From: an uncultured Clostridia bacterium | GTDB lineage: Bacteria; Bacillota; Clostridia; Oscillospirales; Ruminococcaceae | Length of the DNA stretch: 64,000 nt | Assembly: GCA_947627875.1 (NCBI GenBank) | Contig: CANQXS010000002.1 | Coordinates: 124,001 to 188,000 of the forward strand | Direction: 5' to 3' | Shown: one piece after another, positions 9,071 to 17,655 of the stretch | Numbering within the stretch: position 1 is the first letter of the stretch | How the letters are laid out: every line of letters begins with the position of its first letter | Notes under the pieces: model-generated | What the model saw: the letters and a program-made list of their open reading frames with translations, nothing else | The model's database searches: none | Told to the model about the DNA's origin: nothing | Translations under genes and position numbers: made by a program

Positions 9071-9759
9071 TTCTTTTTCCAACCCATCAGGCGGAGCGCC
9101 TCTTTTGCGGCAAGCTGTTCTGCGGACTTCTTGCTGTGAGCGGTCCCCTCGCCTATGACGTTGGAATTGAGCATCACCCTGACCGTAAACGACTTGTTGT
9201 GGTCGGGTCCCGACTCGCCTACGAGCCTGTATTCTACGTGCTCCTCTGGGTTTTTCTGGATTATCTCCTGCAAAATAGTCTTGTAGTCGTCGTAAGCCTC
9301 GGCGACGGCGCCCAGAACATCTTCGGGCATAAACCTTAGAATGTGCCTGCGGGCAGCTTCTATTCCCCCGTCGAGATATATCGCGGCTATGACCGCTTCG
9401 AAAGCGTCGGCGATTATCGACGGGCGCTCGCGTCCTCCGGCAAGCTCTTCGCCTTTACCGAGCATAATGTAGCTTCCGAGGTCGATCTGCGAACCGAAGT
9501 GGTGAAGCGCCTTTTCGCAGACAAGCGTCGCGCGGGTCTTGGTGAGCTCGCCCTCGGGAATATCGGTGAAATTCTCGAAGAGGTAGTCGGAAACGACTAT
9601 CGAGAGCACCGAATCGCCCAAAAATTCCAGCCTTTCGTTGGAGCGGAAGCGGTGCTTCGACTCGTTCGCAAAGGAGGAGTGCGACAGCGCTTCAAAAAGC
9701 AGACTGCGGTCCTTAAAGCGGTAATCTATTACCTTTTCAAATTCTTCGAGTTTGTCCAT
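9067..9759 (-). CDS. rnc: Ribonuclease III
   Basis: 230-residue double-strand-specific endonuclease that processes rRNA precursors and regulatory RNAs. The signature NERLEFLGDSVL (41-52) carries the metal-binding acidic residues; a second acidic set lies in ADAFEAVIAAIYLDGG; the C-terminal dsRNA-binding domain ends KKSAEQLAAKEALR. The ATG has GGAGG only 4 nt upstream. plsX lies upstream, but the acpP gene that usually sits between plsX and rnc is missing here. Confidence 0.97.
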   Translation of the reverse strand: MDKLEEFEKVIDYRFKDRSLLFEALSHSSFANESKHRFRSNERLEFLGDSVLSIVVSDYLFENFTDIPEGELTKTRATLVCEKALHHFGSQIDLGSYIMLGKGEELAGGRERPSIIADAFEAVIAAIYLDGGIEAARRHILRFMPEDVLGAVAEAYDDYKTILQEIIQKNPEEHVEYRLVGESGPDHNKSFTVRVMLNSNVIGEGTAHSKKSAEQLAAKEALRLMGWKKK

Positions 9760-9788
9760 ACTGCCTCCAAATGTAAAGTAAAATGCCT

Positions 9789-10799
9789 TTAATGTTCATC
9801 TACCTGTACTTTAAGGCTGTCGAGCCCCTTGGAAATCTCGTCTACAAGGTTGTTTTCTACGCATATCTTAGCCTGACGGACCGCGTTGTAAAACGCCTTT
9901 GCGTTAGACGAGCCGTGCGCCTTGATAACCGGCTTGCGCGCGCCCAAAAGCGGCGCTCCGCCGTGCTCGGTATAGTCCATCTTCTTTTTGAAAGCGTTTA
10001 TTTTTCCGAGGAGCATAACCGCGCCTAACTTTGCGCCCAAACCTCCCGAGAACATCTCTTTTAGCGACGAGGAGAAGAATTTTCCCATTCCCTCGATAGT
10101 CTTTAAGATAAGGTTTCCCGAGAAGCCGTCGGAAACGACTACGTCGGCGGCTCCTAAAGGAATATCCCGCCCTTCGACATTTCCGATGAATTTTACCGGC
10201 GCTGTTTCGAGGAGCTTATAGCTCTCGGTCTCGAGTTCTCTGCCCTTGGTCGGCTCTGCGCCGATATTCGCAAGCGCGACGGTCGGTTCCTTGATATCCA
10301 TAAAGCGGGTCATATATGCCGAGCCCATAACCGCAAACTGCGCGAGCATTTCGGGGCGGCAGTCGGCATTTGCGCCTACGTCGAGCAAAAGCGTATTAGA
10401 GCGCAGAGTCGGGATAAGCGTAGCCAGCGCAACGCGCTTTATGCCCTTAAGCCGCTTCACTATAAATGTCGTTCCGACAACGAGCGCGCCGGTAGAGCCC
10501 GCCGACAGAAAGGCGTCGCCCTCGCCGTCGGCAAGCATTTTAAGCCCGACAGCCATCGAGGAATCGGAGTATTCCTTAAGTATCTTTGTCGGCTCGCAAC
10601 AGACGTCGATAACAGATTCCGCGTGCCTGAGCGTCAGACCGGATATGTCGATTCCGTTTTCCTCGGCGCATTTGCGTAGCCTGTCCTCGTCTCCGACGAC
10701 GGTTATCTCAACTCCGAGACCCTCGGTCGCCTGTACGCATCCCTTTAAAACTTCGAGCGGGGCGTTGTCTCCTCCGAAGCCGTCAACGATTATTCTCAT
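9789..10799 (-). CDS. plsX: Phosphate acyltransferase PlsX
   Basis: 336 residues. PlsX converts acyl-ACP plus phosphate to acyl-phosphate, which PlsY then uses to start phospholipid synthesis at the membrane. Opening RIIVDGFGGDNAP, then LDVGANADCRPEMLAQFA and VVSDGFSGNLILKTIEG are family hallmarks; D in the first motif replaces the more usual A-M-G-G-D spacing only slightly. The ATG has AGGAGGT 7 nt upstream and overlaps the trmFO coding end by 17 bp, implying translational coupling. Confidence 0.96.
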   Translation of the reverse strand: MRIIVDGFGGDNAPLEVLKGCVQATEGLGVEITVVGDEDRLRKCAEENGIDISGLTLRHAESVIDVCCEPTKILKEYSDSSMAVGLKMLADGEGDAFLSAGSTGALVVGTTFIVKRLKGIKRVALATLIPTLRSNTLLLDVGANADCRPEMLAQFAVMGSAYMTRFMDIKEPTVALANIGAEPTKGRELETESYKLLETAPVKFIGNVEGRDIPLGAADVVVSDGFSGNLILKTIEGMGKFFSSSLKEMFSGGLGAKLGAVMLLGKINAFKKKMDYTEHGGAPLLGARKPVIKAHGSSNAKAFYNAVRQAKICVENNLVDEISKGLDSLKVQVDEH

Positions 10800-12114
10800 T
10801 TCGGTTACCTCCTGTCAGAGCGTCTTCAAGACTTCTCAGCGAACGCTCGGCGAGCGCCGCGTATTTTTCCTGCTTGCCTCTTATCTTTTCGGGGAGCTCG
10901 GGCAGTATCCCCATATTCGCGCCCATCGGCTGAAATCCCGAGGGCGAGCCCGTCTCGACGTATTTTGCGAGCGCCCCGAGCATCGTGTCCTCGGGAAGAG
11001 TTATCTCGCTCTCGCCCTTTAGCCGCCTTGCAAGGCTCATAGCGGCGTAAATCCCGCTCGCCGCCGATTCGATATAGCCCTCTACGCCGGTCATCTGCCC
11101 CGCGAAGTATATCCTCGGGTCGCTTTTCAGGCAGAAATGCCTGTCCAGCAGCTCGGGCGAGTTAAGGTAGGTATTTCTGTGCATAACGCCGTATCTCATA
11201 AACTCGGCGTTCCCAAGCCCGGGTATCATCGAAAACACGCGCTTCTGCTCGCCGAATTTCAGATTAGTCTGGAACCCGACGAGGTTATAAAGAGTTCCGG
11301 CGGTGTTTTCAAGCCTGAGCTGAACGACCGCGTAAGGGCGTCTGCCTGTCCTCGGGTCGGTAAGACCGACGGGCTTGAGCGGTCCGAAGCGCATACAATC
11401 TTCTCCGCGCTTTGCGAGCGCCTCTATCGGCATACAGCCCTCGTAGACCTTGTAGTTTCCCGCTTCGTCAAAGTCGTGGAGCAGTGCGGTCTCGGCGCTG
11501 ATGAGCTCGCTGTAAAATGCGAGGTATTCCTCTTTGTTCATCGGGCAGTTGAGGTAATCCTCGCCGCCCCTGCCGTAGCGTGACGCGCCGAAAACAAGGC
11601 TTCTGTCGAGGCTCTCGGCGGAGACTATCGGCGCAGCGGCGTCGTGAAAATAGAGATAATCCGAGCCGACGAGCCTGTTGATGCTCTCGGAAAGAGCGTC
11701 GGAGGTCAGCGGTCCTGTGGCGATTATAACGTACCCATCGGGGATATCGGTTACTTCTCCCTCAATGAGCTTTATCATCGGGTGGGAGCGGATCTTTTCG
11801 GTGATGAAGTCGGAAAACTGCTCGCGGTTTACGGCAAGAGCTCCTCCTGCGGGAACGCGAGAAGCTTCGGCAGCCCGCATAGAAAGCGAACCGAGTCGGC
11901 GCATCTCCTCTTTTAGGAGCCCCGCTGCCGATTCGAGCCGCTCAGCCTTTAAGGAATTAGAACAGACGAGCTCGCTGAGCCCCTTGTATTTATGGGCGGG
12001 GGTGAATTTTTGCGGCTTCATCTCGAAGAGCTCGACGTTTATTCCGCTCTCGGCAAGGCGCCAAGCCGCTTCGCAGCCCGCGAGCCCCGCTCCGATGACC
12101 TTTACTTCCGTCAT
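10783..12114 (-). CDS. trmFO: TrmFO, folate-dependent tRNA m5U54 methyltransferase
   Basis: 443 residues. It uses FAD and methylene-tetrahydrofolate to methylate U54 of the tRNA T-loop. The FAD-binding GAGLAGCEAAWRLAESG (8-24) and the later YVETGSPSGFQPMGANMGI segment are characteristic; GQMTGVEGYIESAASG closes the FAD fold. The ATG at 12114 overlaps the topA stop (ATGA) and has AAGGAG 5 nt upstream; an open frame continues upstream inside topA but has no family similarity. topA-trmFO is a common Firmicutes pair. Confidence 0.96.
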   Translation of the reverse strand: MTEVKVIGAGLAGCEAAWRLAESGINVELFEMKPQKFTPAHKYKGLSELVCSNSLKAERLESAAGLLKEEMRRLGSLSMRAAEASRVPAGGALAVNREQFSDFITEKIRSHPMIKLIEGEVTDIPDGYVIIATGPLTSDALSESINRLVGSDYLYFHDAAAPIVSAESLDRSLVFGASRYGRGGEDYLNCPMNKEEYLAFYSELISAETALLHDFDEAGNYKVYEGCMPIEALAKRGEDCMRFGPLKPVGLTDPRTGRRPYAVVQLRLENTAGTLYNLVGFQTNLKFGEQKRVFSMIPGLGNAEFMRYGVMHRNTYLNSPELLDRHFCLKSDPRIYFAGQMTGVEGYIESAASGIYAAMSLARRLKGESEITLPEDTMLGALAKYVETGSPSGFQPMGANMGILPELPEKIRGKQEKYAALAERSLRSLEDALTGGNRNENNR

Positions 12115-14189
12115 TTCAGCTCCTTTTCGTAGCCGCAGCCCTCTTTGTGGCAAATAAGCTTTCCGTGAGCGCCGCCCTTGTTGAAGAGCGTAGAGCCGCA
12201 GTTCGGGCAAACCTCGGCGGTCGGGGTGTCCCAGGTCATAAATTTGCAGGTCGGATTGTCTTCGCAGCCGAAGTATTTCTTTGCCTTTCTGGTCTTGCGC
12301 TGAACGATTTTTTTGCCGCATATAGGGCATTTTCCGGGCGTTTCCTGAACGAGCCTCTTTGTGTTCTTACACTCGGGGAAGCCGGTGCAGGCGAGGAATT
12401 TTCCGTATCTTCCGAGCTTTATGACCATAGGCTTTCCGCAGAGCTCGCAAATCTCGTCGGTCGCCTCGTCGGGGACCTTTACCCGCTTGCCCTCCATATC
12501 GGTCTCGGCCTGTTTGAGGGTCTTGTCAAATCCGTTATAGAAGCCCGAGAGCACGTCTACCCAATCCTTTTCGCCGAGCTCTATTTTATCGAGGTCGTCC
12601 TCCATCTCGGCGGTAAACCCGAGGTCGACTATATCCTTGAAGTGCTCTTTCATTAGCTCGGTAGTGACTTCACCGAGCGAAGTAGGCTTTAGCTGCCTGC
12701 CGTCGCGCTCGACGTATGCGCGAGAGATTATCGTCGTTATAGTGGAGGCGTAGGTCGAAGGGCGGGCAATGCCGTATTCCTTGAACGCCTTTATAAGAGT
12801 GGCTTCGGTGTATCTTGCGGGCGGCTGGGTGAAATGCTGAACGCCGCCGACGGATTTTACATTGAGGATATCCCCTTTTTCGAGCGGCGGTAGGGCGTTG
12901 TTTTCTTCATCGTCGTCGTTCTGCTCCTCATAAAGGACTGTAAAGCCGTCAAACTTTACAGAGAACCCCGAGGTTCGGAACACGCAGCCGTTGGCGTCTA
13001 TAGCCGCGGCGGTGGTGTCGAGCACGCAGTCCGACATCTGGCTTGCCAAAAATCTCGACCAAATCAGCCTGTAGAGCTTATACTGGTCTGCCGTGAGCGA
13101 GGATTTTGCTGCGTCGGGCGTCAAAGAGGGCATAGTCGGTCTTATCGCCTCGTGGGCGTCCTGGACGTTAGCCCCGCCTGCGCGGTATGCCCTCGGCTTT
13201 TCGGGGATATATCTGCTGCCGTAGGTATTTTCGATGAATTCCTTTGCGGCGGCTCTCGCCTCGTCGGAAATTCTGAGCGAGTCGGTCCTCATATAGGTAA
13301 TGAGACCCATAGCGCCTATCCCCTCTACGTCGACGCCCTCGTAGAGCTCCTGGGCTACGTTCATAGTCCTTCTTGCCTGCCAGCCGAGGCGCTGTGCGGC
13401 GTCCTGCAAAAGGGTCGAGGTCGAGAACGGAGCCGCAGGAGAGCGCAGGCGCGTTCCCTTTTTTACCGATGCGACCTTAAATTCTGCGCCGTTTACTCTT
13501 GCAAGAACGGCGTCGGTCTCCTCTTTGGTTTTGAGGTCGGCTTTTTTGCCGTCGACGGTAGAGAGCTTTGCGGTGAAAGCTTTTTTAGAGGTTCCCGCAG
13601 TGAGCTTAGCCTCGACGCTCCAATACTCCGCAGGAACGAACGCCCTTATTTCGTTCTCGCGGTCGACTATCATTCTTACGGCGGCGGACTGAACTCTGCC
13701 CGCCGAAAGACCGCGCCTTACCTTTTTCCAGAGGAAGGGCGAGAGCTTATAGCCGACAATCCTGTCTAAGATACGGCGCGCCTGCTGCGCGTTTACTATA
13801 TTCATATCTATCGTGCGCGGAGCCTTCATTCCGGCTTCGACGCCAGTTTTTGTTATCTCGTTGAAGGTCACGCGGTTCTTGTCGTTCATATCGAAGCCGA
13901 GGATAGTTGCAAGGTGCCAGGAAATAGCTTCGCCCTCGCGGTCGGGGTCGGTTGCGAAATAAACGTGTTCCGACTTGTTCGCAAGCTTGCGGATATCCTC
14001 GATTATCTTCTCCTTGCCCTTTATATCGACATAGGTGGGCTTGAAGCCGTGTTCGATATCAACCGCAAGCTTGGATTTCGGCAGGTCTCTGACATGACCT
14101 ATGCACGCCACGACCTTGTAACCCTTGCCGAGCGTGCTCTGAACCGTGTGGATTTTTGAAGGTGACTCCAGAATGATTAAATCAGACAT
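12111..14189 (-). CDS. topA: DNA topoisomerase I
   Basis: 692-residue type IA topoisomerase that relaxes negative supercoils. The TOPRIM domain runs from SDLIILESPSKIHTV to DPDREGEAI (81-89). The catalytic Tyr is Y299 in GLITYMRTDS. The C-terminus carries three four-cysteine zinc ribbons: CELCGKP...CTGFPEC, CPICGKK...CEDNPTC and CPNCGST...CHKEGC. It starts 31 bp after dprA with AGAGGT upstream. Confidence 0.97.
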   Translation of the reverse strand: MSDLIILESPSKIHTVQSTLGKGYKVVACIGHVRDLPKSKLAVDIEHGFKPTYVDIKGKEKIIEDIRKLANKSEHVYFATDPDREGEAISWHLATILGFDMNDKNRVTFNEITKTGVEAGMKAPRTIDMNIVNAQQARRILDRIVGYKLSPFLWKKVRRGLSAGRVQSAAVRMIVDRENEIRAFVPAEYWSVEAKLTAGTSKKAFTAKLSTVDGKKADLKTKEETDAVLARVNGAEFKVASVKKGTRLRSPAAPFSTSTLLQDAAQRLGWQARRTMNVAQELYEGVDVEGIGAMGLITYMRTDSLRISDEARAAAKEFIENTYGSRYIPEKPRAYRAGGANVQDAHEAIRPTMPSLTPDAAKSSLTADQYKLYRLIWSRFLASQMSDCVLDTTAAAIDANGCVFRTSGFSVKFDGFTVLYEEQNDDDEENNALPPLEKGDILNVKSVGGVQHFTQPPARYTEATLIKAFKEYGIARPSTYASTITTIISRAYVERDGRQLKPTSLGEVTTELMKEHFKDIVDLGFTAEMEDDLDKIELGEKDWVDVLSGFYNGFDKTLKQAETDMEGKRVKVPDEATDEICELCGKPMVIKLGRYGKFLACTGFPECKNTKRLVQETPGKCPICGKKIVQRKTRKAKKYFGCEDNPTCKFMTWDTPTAEVCPNCGSTLFNKGGAHGKLICHKEGCGYEKELK

Positions 14190-14220
14190 TTCTTACCTCT
14201 TGATATGCTGTGACTTTGCC

Positions 14221-15408
14221 TTAAACGCTGAATCTGTTCCCGGGGAGCGAGCGGATAAGCCCGTCGAGCTCGAGCTCGGTCAAAAAGGCTTCTATCTCGT
14301 AAACGTCCCCTATTCCCACCGCGAGCTGGTCGAGATGCGTCTCACCGTGCTCGCGTATGTATTCGTATATCTGCTTCTTTGTTCCCTCGAGAGCATACGC
14401 CTCGGGGGCTTCGGTTATTTCGACGAGCTCGACCTCGGGCTTTGCGGCTTCGGGCTCAATCCTATGCGGCTTTTCGCCCGTCGGCTTCTTAGGCTGCTTT
14501 TTATAAAGCGGCTTCGTCTGAAGCTTATGCCTGTATATGCCGGTGTATTCGCCCAAGATGTCGCCGCTGTCAAAGACCGGCGTTGCGCCGTCGCGGATAA
14601 GCCCTATAACTCCGGCGTAGGAATCGTTATAGAGCTCGTGAGGAGGGATACAGAAGATATCCCTGCCCTGTGAGAGCGCGAACGAAGCAGTGCTGAGCGC
14701 GCCGCTCTTCGAGCCCGCCTGAAGCACGAGCGTTCCGAGACCTAAGCCCGAGAGAACTCTGTTCCGCGCCCTGAAGCTCAATGACGTAACGTTGTCGCCG
14801 GGGAAATATTCGCTTATGAGAGCGCCGTGGGCGGCAATTATCGGTCTTGATTCCAAGTTTTCTTTAGGATATTCGCACAGAAGACCGCAGGGAAGGACGG
14901 CATAGGTTATTCCTCCCGCCCTGAGCGCTGCGGAATGGGCGACGGAATCGAGCCCTACAGTGAAGCCGCTCGCTATCCTTACGCCGTTGGCGGCGAGGTC
15001 GGTTATTATCCTTCGGCTTACGTCGACGGAATATTCGCTCGGGGTCTTTGTCCCTACGGCGGTTATTACTATACTGTCGTCAATGCCCGAAATATCGCCC
15101 GAATAAAACAGCACCGACGGAGGATTGTATATCTCTTTCAGCCTTTGGGGGTAATCGGCGTCGCCGTAACAGCATATGCTTATCCCCTTTTCAGCGCATA
15201 GCTCCTCAAGCTTTATTACCAGCTCCATATTCGCGGCGGAGACCGTTTTTGCGTCCTGAGGGAGAATTTTTGAAGCGTCGGAAGAGGTTATCCTCTCATA
15301 AGCCTCGGAGACGGAGCCGTAATGCGAAAGCGCGTTCCATTTGCGTGGATTTGCCGGTCCGAACGCGAGAGTGAGCCAAAGCCAATACTGCCTGTCGGTA
15401 TACTGCAT
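14221..15408 (-). CDS. dprA: DNA-processing protein DprA
   Basis: 395 residues. DprA loads RecA on incoming single-stranded DNA in natural transformation. The Rossmann-like core contains ITAVGTKTPSEYS, the SGFTVGLDSVAHSAALRAGG block and PGDNVTSLSFRARNRVLSGL. A proline/lysine-rich linker (about 300-330) leads to a C-terminal winged helix (from TKKQIYEYIREHGETHLDQL to the end), as in many Clostridia. GAGGG lies 6 nt before the ATG. comF elsewhere in the window also belongs to the competence set, but no DNA-uptake pilus genes are seen here. Confidence 0.95.
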   Translation of the reverse strand: MQYTDRQYWLWLTLAFGPANPRKWNALSHYGSVSEAYERITSSDASKILPQDAKTVSAANMELVIKLEELCAEKGISICCYGDADYPQRLKEIYNPPSVLFYSGDISGIDDSIVITAVGTKTPSEYSVDVSRRIITDLAANGVRIASGFTVGLDSVAHSAALRAGGITYAVLPCGLLCEYPKENLESRPIIAAHGALISEYFPGDNVTSLSFRARNRVLSGLGLGTLVLQAGSKSGALSTASFALSQGRDIFCIPPHELYNDSYAGVIGLIRDGATPVFDSGDILGEYTGIYRHKLQTKPLYKKQPKKPTGEKPHRIEPEAAKPEVELVEITEAPEAYALEGTKKQIYEYIREHGETHLDQLAVGIGDVYEIEAFLTELELDGLIRSLPGNRFSV

Positions 15409-15424
15409 AAGATTCCCTCACTTT

Positions 15425-16210
15425 CTATTTGCAGAGCTCCCAAAGGAATATCGCCGCAGCCGCAGCCGCGTTGAGCGATTCTATTGTTCCGCTCATCTTT
15501 ATCGTTATTCTGCCGTCGCAGAGGGCGGCGTCTTCATTAGAAAGACCGTTTCCCTCGTTCCCGATAACTGCCGCGCAGCTCTCGGGAAAAGCGAATCCGC
15601 GAAGGCTTTCGGCGGTTTTATCGACAACCGAGGCATAAACCGGAATCCCCGACGCCTTAAACAGCGCGATGACGTCGCGATAGCCGAGCCTGTCGGTCAG
15701 CGGGACCCTGAAAAGCGAGCCCATAGTCGAGCGAACGAGCTTCGGGTTATATATATCGCAGGAATCGCAGAGATATACGCCCGAGATTCCTACCGCATCG
15801 GCGGCGCGAAGAATCGTCCCGACGTTGCCCGGGTCCTGAAGCGAATTGAGTATCAGGAATTTTCCCCCGTCTACTATTTTATCCAAAGGCGGAGTTTTGT
15901 CAAGCCTCGGGGCGACGGCGTATATCCCCTGCGGCGCTGATGTGTCGCAGAGCTTTTGCGAGACTTCCTCCGAGATCTCCTCGGCGGCGCCGCCGATTTT
16001 TGATATAAGCGCCGAAACGGTATCGGGGTATCTTTCGGCGGCGGAGGCGGTGTAAAAGGCAGATTTCAGCGGGACATTCTCTTTAAGAGCGTCTGAGATT
16101 ATCCTTGCGCCCTCGAGTACAAAAAGACCTTCGTCGGCGCGGGTCTGTTTTTTATCGCGCAAGCGGGTATACATTTTTATCTTCGGATTGTCCCTGCTGA
16201 CAATAGCCAT
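15425..16210 (-). CDS. SpoU/TrmH-family rRNA methyltransferase
   Basis: 261 residues of the SPOUT class with a deep-trefoil-knot SAM site. The N-terminal substrate-binding domain (LRDKKQTRADEGLFVLEGAR) is followed by the knot motifs NSLQDPGNVGTILRAADA, GSLFRVPLT, IGNEGNGLS and the closing IKMSGTIESLNAAAAAAIFL. It is probably an RlmB-like ribose 2'-O-methylase of 23S rRNA, but the exact target cannot be read from sequence. The ATG at 16210 has AAGGTG 6 nt upstream; a GTG at 16219 lies inside that site. A terminator separates it from rplT. Confidence 0.9.
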   Translation of the reverse strand: MAIVSRDNPKIKMYTRLRDKKQTRADEGLFVLEGARIISDALKENVPLKSAFYTASAAERYPDTVSALISKIGGAAEEISEEVSQKLCDTSAPQGIYAVAPRLDKTPPLDKIVDGGKFLILNSLQDPGNVGTILRAADAVGISGVYLCDSCDIYNPKLVRSTMGSLFRVPLTDRLGYRDVIALFKASGIPVYASVVDKTAESLRGFAFPESCAAVIGNEGNGLSNEDAALCDGRITIKMSGTIESLNAAAAAAIFLWELCK

Positions 16211-16235
16211 AGCCTTCACCTTAAATCTTCGGATA

Positions 16236-16270
16236 ATTAGAAAACACGCCCGCGTGAGGAGCGTGTTTTA
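16236..16270 (-). terminator. Intrinsic terminator of infC-rpmI-rplT
   Basis: A perfect 9-bp stem, AAAACACGC/GCGTGTTTT (16241-16249 with 16261-16269), with an 11-nt loop and a short U run on the minus strand just after the rplT stop codon. Confidence 0.75.
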
Positions 16271-16278
16271 TAAGGGGC

Positions 16279-16635
16279 TTAGTTTAGAGCCGCCTTTGCC
16301 TTTTCAACGATAGCGGTGAACCCTGCGGGGTCGCTGATCGCGATTTCTGAAAGCATCTTTCTGTTGAGCGTTACGCCCGCCTTTTTAAGACCGTTCATCA
16401 GAGTCGAATAGTTGATGCCGTTCATCTTTGCGGCGGCGGAAATTCTCGCTATCCAAAGCTGGCGGAATTCGCGCTTCTTCTGCTTTCTGCCGATATATGC
16501 GTAGTTGCCGGATTTCATGACGGCTTGCTTAGCCATCTTGAAATGCTTCGACTTTGAACCCCAATAGCCCTTGGCGAGGCTGAGGGTCTTGTTTCTTCTC
16601 TTGCGAGTCATCATTGCTCCCTTAACACGAGCCAT
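16279..16635 (-). CDS. rplT: 50S ribosomal protein L20
   Basis: 118 residues. L20 is an early 50S assembly protein and, in Firmicutes, the repressor of its own operon through the infC leader. The sequence [20 protein letters not shown] and the [13 protein letters not shown] block are typical. It is third in infC-rpmI-rplT and is followed by a terminator. Confidence 0.98.
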   Translation of the reverse strand: MARVKGAMMTRKRRNKTLSLAKGYWGSKSKHFKMAKQAVMKSGNYAYIGRKQKKREFRQLWIARISAAAKMNGINYSTLMNGLKKAGVTLNRKMLSEIAISDPAGFTAIVEKAKAALN

Positions 16636-16685
16636 AATTTATTACCTCCGTTATTTGATGTTCTGAGTTTCCTTACGACCCGTGA

Positions 16686-16889
16686 TTATTTGTAAGGGAT
16701 CGTTTTTCTGAGCGCTTCGATGTTTGCGGACGAAGCATAAGCAGTGCCTCTTGCGAGTCTCTTTGCCTTGTGGTCCTTAGAGACGAGGCGGTGTCTCTTA
16801 TAGGCGTGCTGGAACTTTACCTTGCCGGTTCCGGTGAAGGAAAAGCGCTTCTTGGTGCCGGAATGGGTTTTTACCTTGATTTTTGCCAT
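16686..16889 (-). CDS. rpmI: 50S ribosomal protein L35
   Basis: 67 residues, very basic, with KIKVKTHSGTKKRFSFTGTG, HLVSKD-like RLVSKDHKAKR and a C-terminal LRKTIPYK. It lies between infC and rplT in the standard order and has AGGAGG upstream of the ATG. Confidence 0.98.
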   Translation of the reverse strand: MAKIKVKTHSGTKKRFSFTGTGKVKFQHAYKRHRLVSKDHKAKRLARGTAYASSANIEALRKTIPYK

Positions 16890-16914
16890 TTTTGTATCCT
16901 CCTAAAATAATGAT

Positions 16915-17436
16915 TCACTGCTTTTTGGGCGAGACGAACAGAACTATGTTCCTGCCCTCGACTTTGCTGGGCTTGTCGAATACGCCGAATTCAGCCACGG
17001 CATCCTTGAACTGATCGAGAAGCTTGTTGCTGAGCTCCGAATGAAGCGCGACACCCTTGCGGAATTGAAGCCTTATCGAGACCTTTACCTTGTCTCCGCC
17101 TTTGAGGAACTTTACAGCCTGATTGACCTTTGTGTTGAAATCGTTGGTATCGATCTTTGAGGTCATTCTGACCTCTTTTATATCGACTGTCTTCTGGTTT
17201 TTGCGGGCTTCTTTTTCGCGCTTGGACTGCTCGAAGCAATACTTCGCATAGTCCATGATCTTGCATACGGGCGGGACGGCGTTCGGCGCGATTTTAACGA
17301 GGTCCATATCCTTGGAAGCGGCTATATCAAGGGCTTCCTTCGAGGAAATGATACCGAGCTGGGTGCCGTCGGCGTCGATGACTCTTACCTGCGCGTCGCG
17401 GATTTCTTCATTGATCTGATGCTCCATGGTGGCTAT
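16915..17436 (-). CDS. infC: Translation initiation factor IF-3, apparent AUA start
   Basis: IF-3 prevents premature 50S joining and checks the start codon in the P site. N-domain HQINEEIRDAQVRVID; linker KIMDYAKYCFEQSKREKEAR; C-domain VSIRLQFRKGVALHSE, all canonical. The first in-frame ATG is at 17427, but the only ribosome site (GGAGGT, 17445-17450) is 17 nt away from it. The same site is exactly 8 nt from an in-frame ATA at 17434-17436, which gives the N-terminus (M)ATMEHQINEE usual for IF-3. Rare AUU/AUA/AUC starts in infC are known to allow autoregulation because IF-3 discriminates against them. I therefore place the start at the ATA (173 residues); use of ATG (170 residues) cannot be excluded. 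Confidence 0.9.
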   Translation of the reverse strand: MATMEHQINEEIRDAQVRVIDADGTQLGIISSKEALDIAASKDMDLVKIAPNAVPPVCKIMDYAKYCFEQSKREKEARKNQKTVDIKEVRMTSKIDTNDFNTKVNQAVKFLKGGDKVKVSIRLQFRKGVALHSELSNKLLDQFKDAVAEFGVFDKPSKVEGRNIVLFVSPKKQ

Positions 17437-17602
17437 GGCGCAACACCTCCAAAGTGAAATAAAATTAAAGAGCGCAAGCCTTTCGGTTCACGCTCCAAAA
17501 ATGCACGCTTATCGGCATAAGCCGACGCTGCGGGAAAATCGGGATATTGACCTCTTCGCAACAGGCTGGAGGCGAGAACGCGAACGCTTCTGCTTTCTTT
17601 AC
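17437..17602 (-). promoter_or_regulatory. infC leader with attenuator hairpin (L20-leader type)
   Basis: An approximately 165-nt untranslated leader separates the promoter from the infC ribosome site. It contains a hairpin with loop UAUG-like (TCGGC TTAT GCCGA, about 17511-17526). Next comes a longer stem with a GAAA loop at 17470-17495 (GAGCGTGAACC/GGCTTGCGCTC) followed by a U-rich run, which forms an intrinsic attenuator just ahead of GGAGGT. In Bacillus, L20 binding to the infC leader promotes attenuation; the arrangement here fits that mechanism, but the L20 pseudoknot itself was not modelled. Confidence 0.65.
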
Positions 17603-17608
17603 CCGCAT

Positions 17609-17637
17609 ATTATATACTCCCCCGATGGATTTGTCAA
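17609..17637 (-). promoter_or_regulatory. Sigma-A promoter of infC operon
   Basis: Perfect TTGACA (17632-17637), 17-bp spacer, TATAAT (17609-17614) on the minus strand. Confidence 0.9.
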
Positions 17638-17655
17638 GGGGTTTTGAAAAAATTT

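Noticed and set aside
12115-12330. N-terminal extension of TrmFO
   Set aside because: The open frame continues into topA but codes for nothing like the family; the ATG at 12114 has a good ribosome site and correct length.
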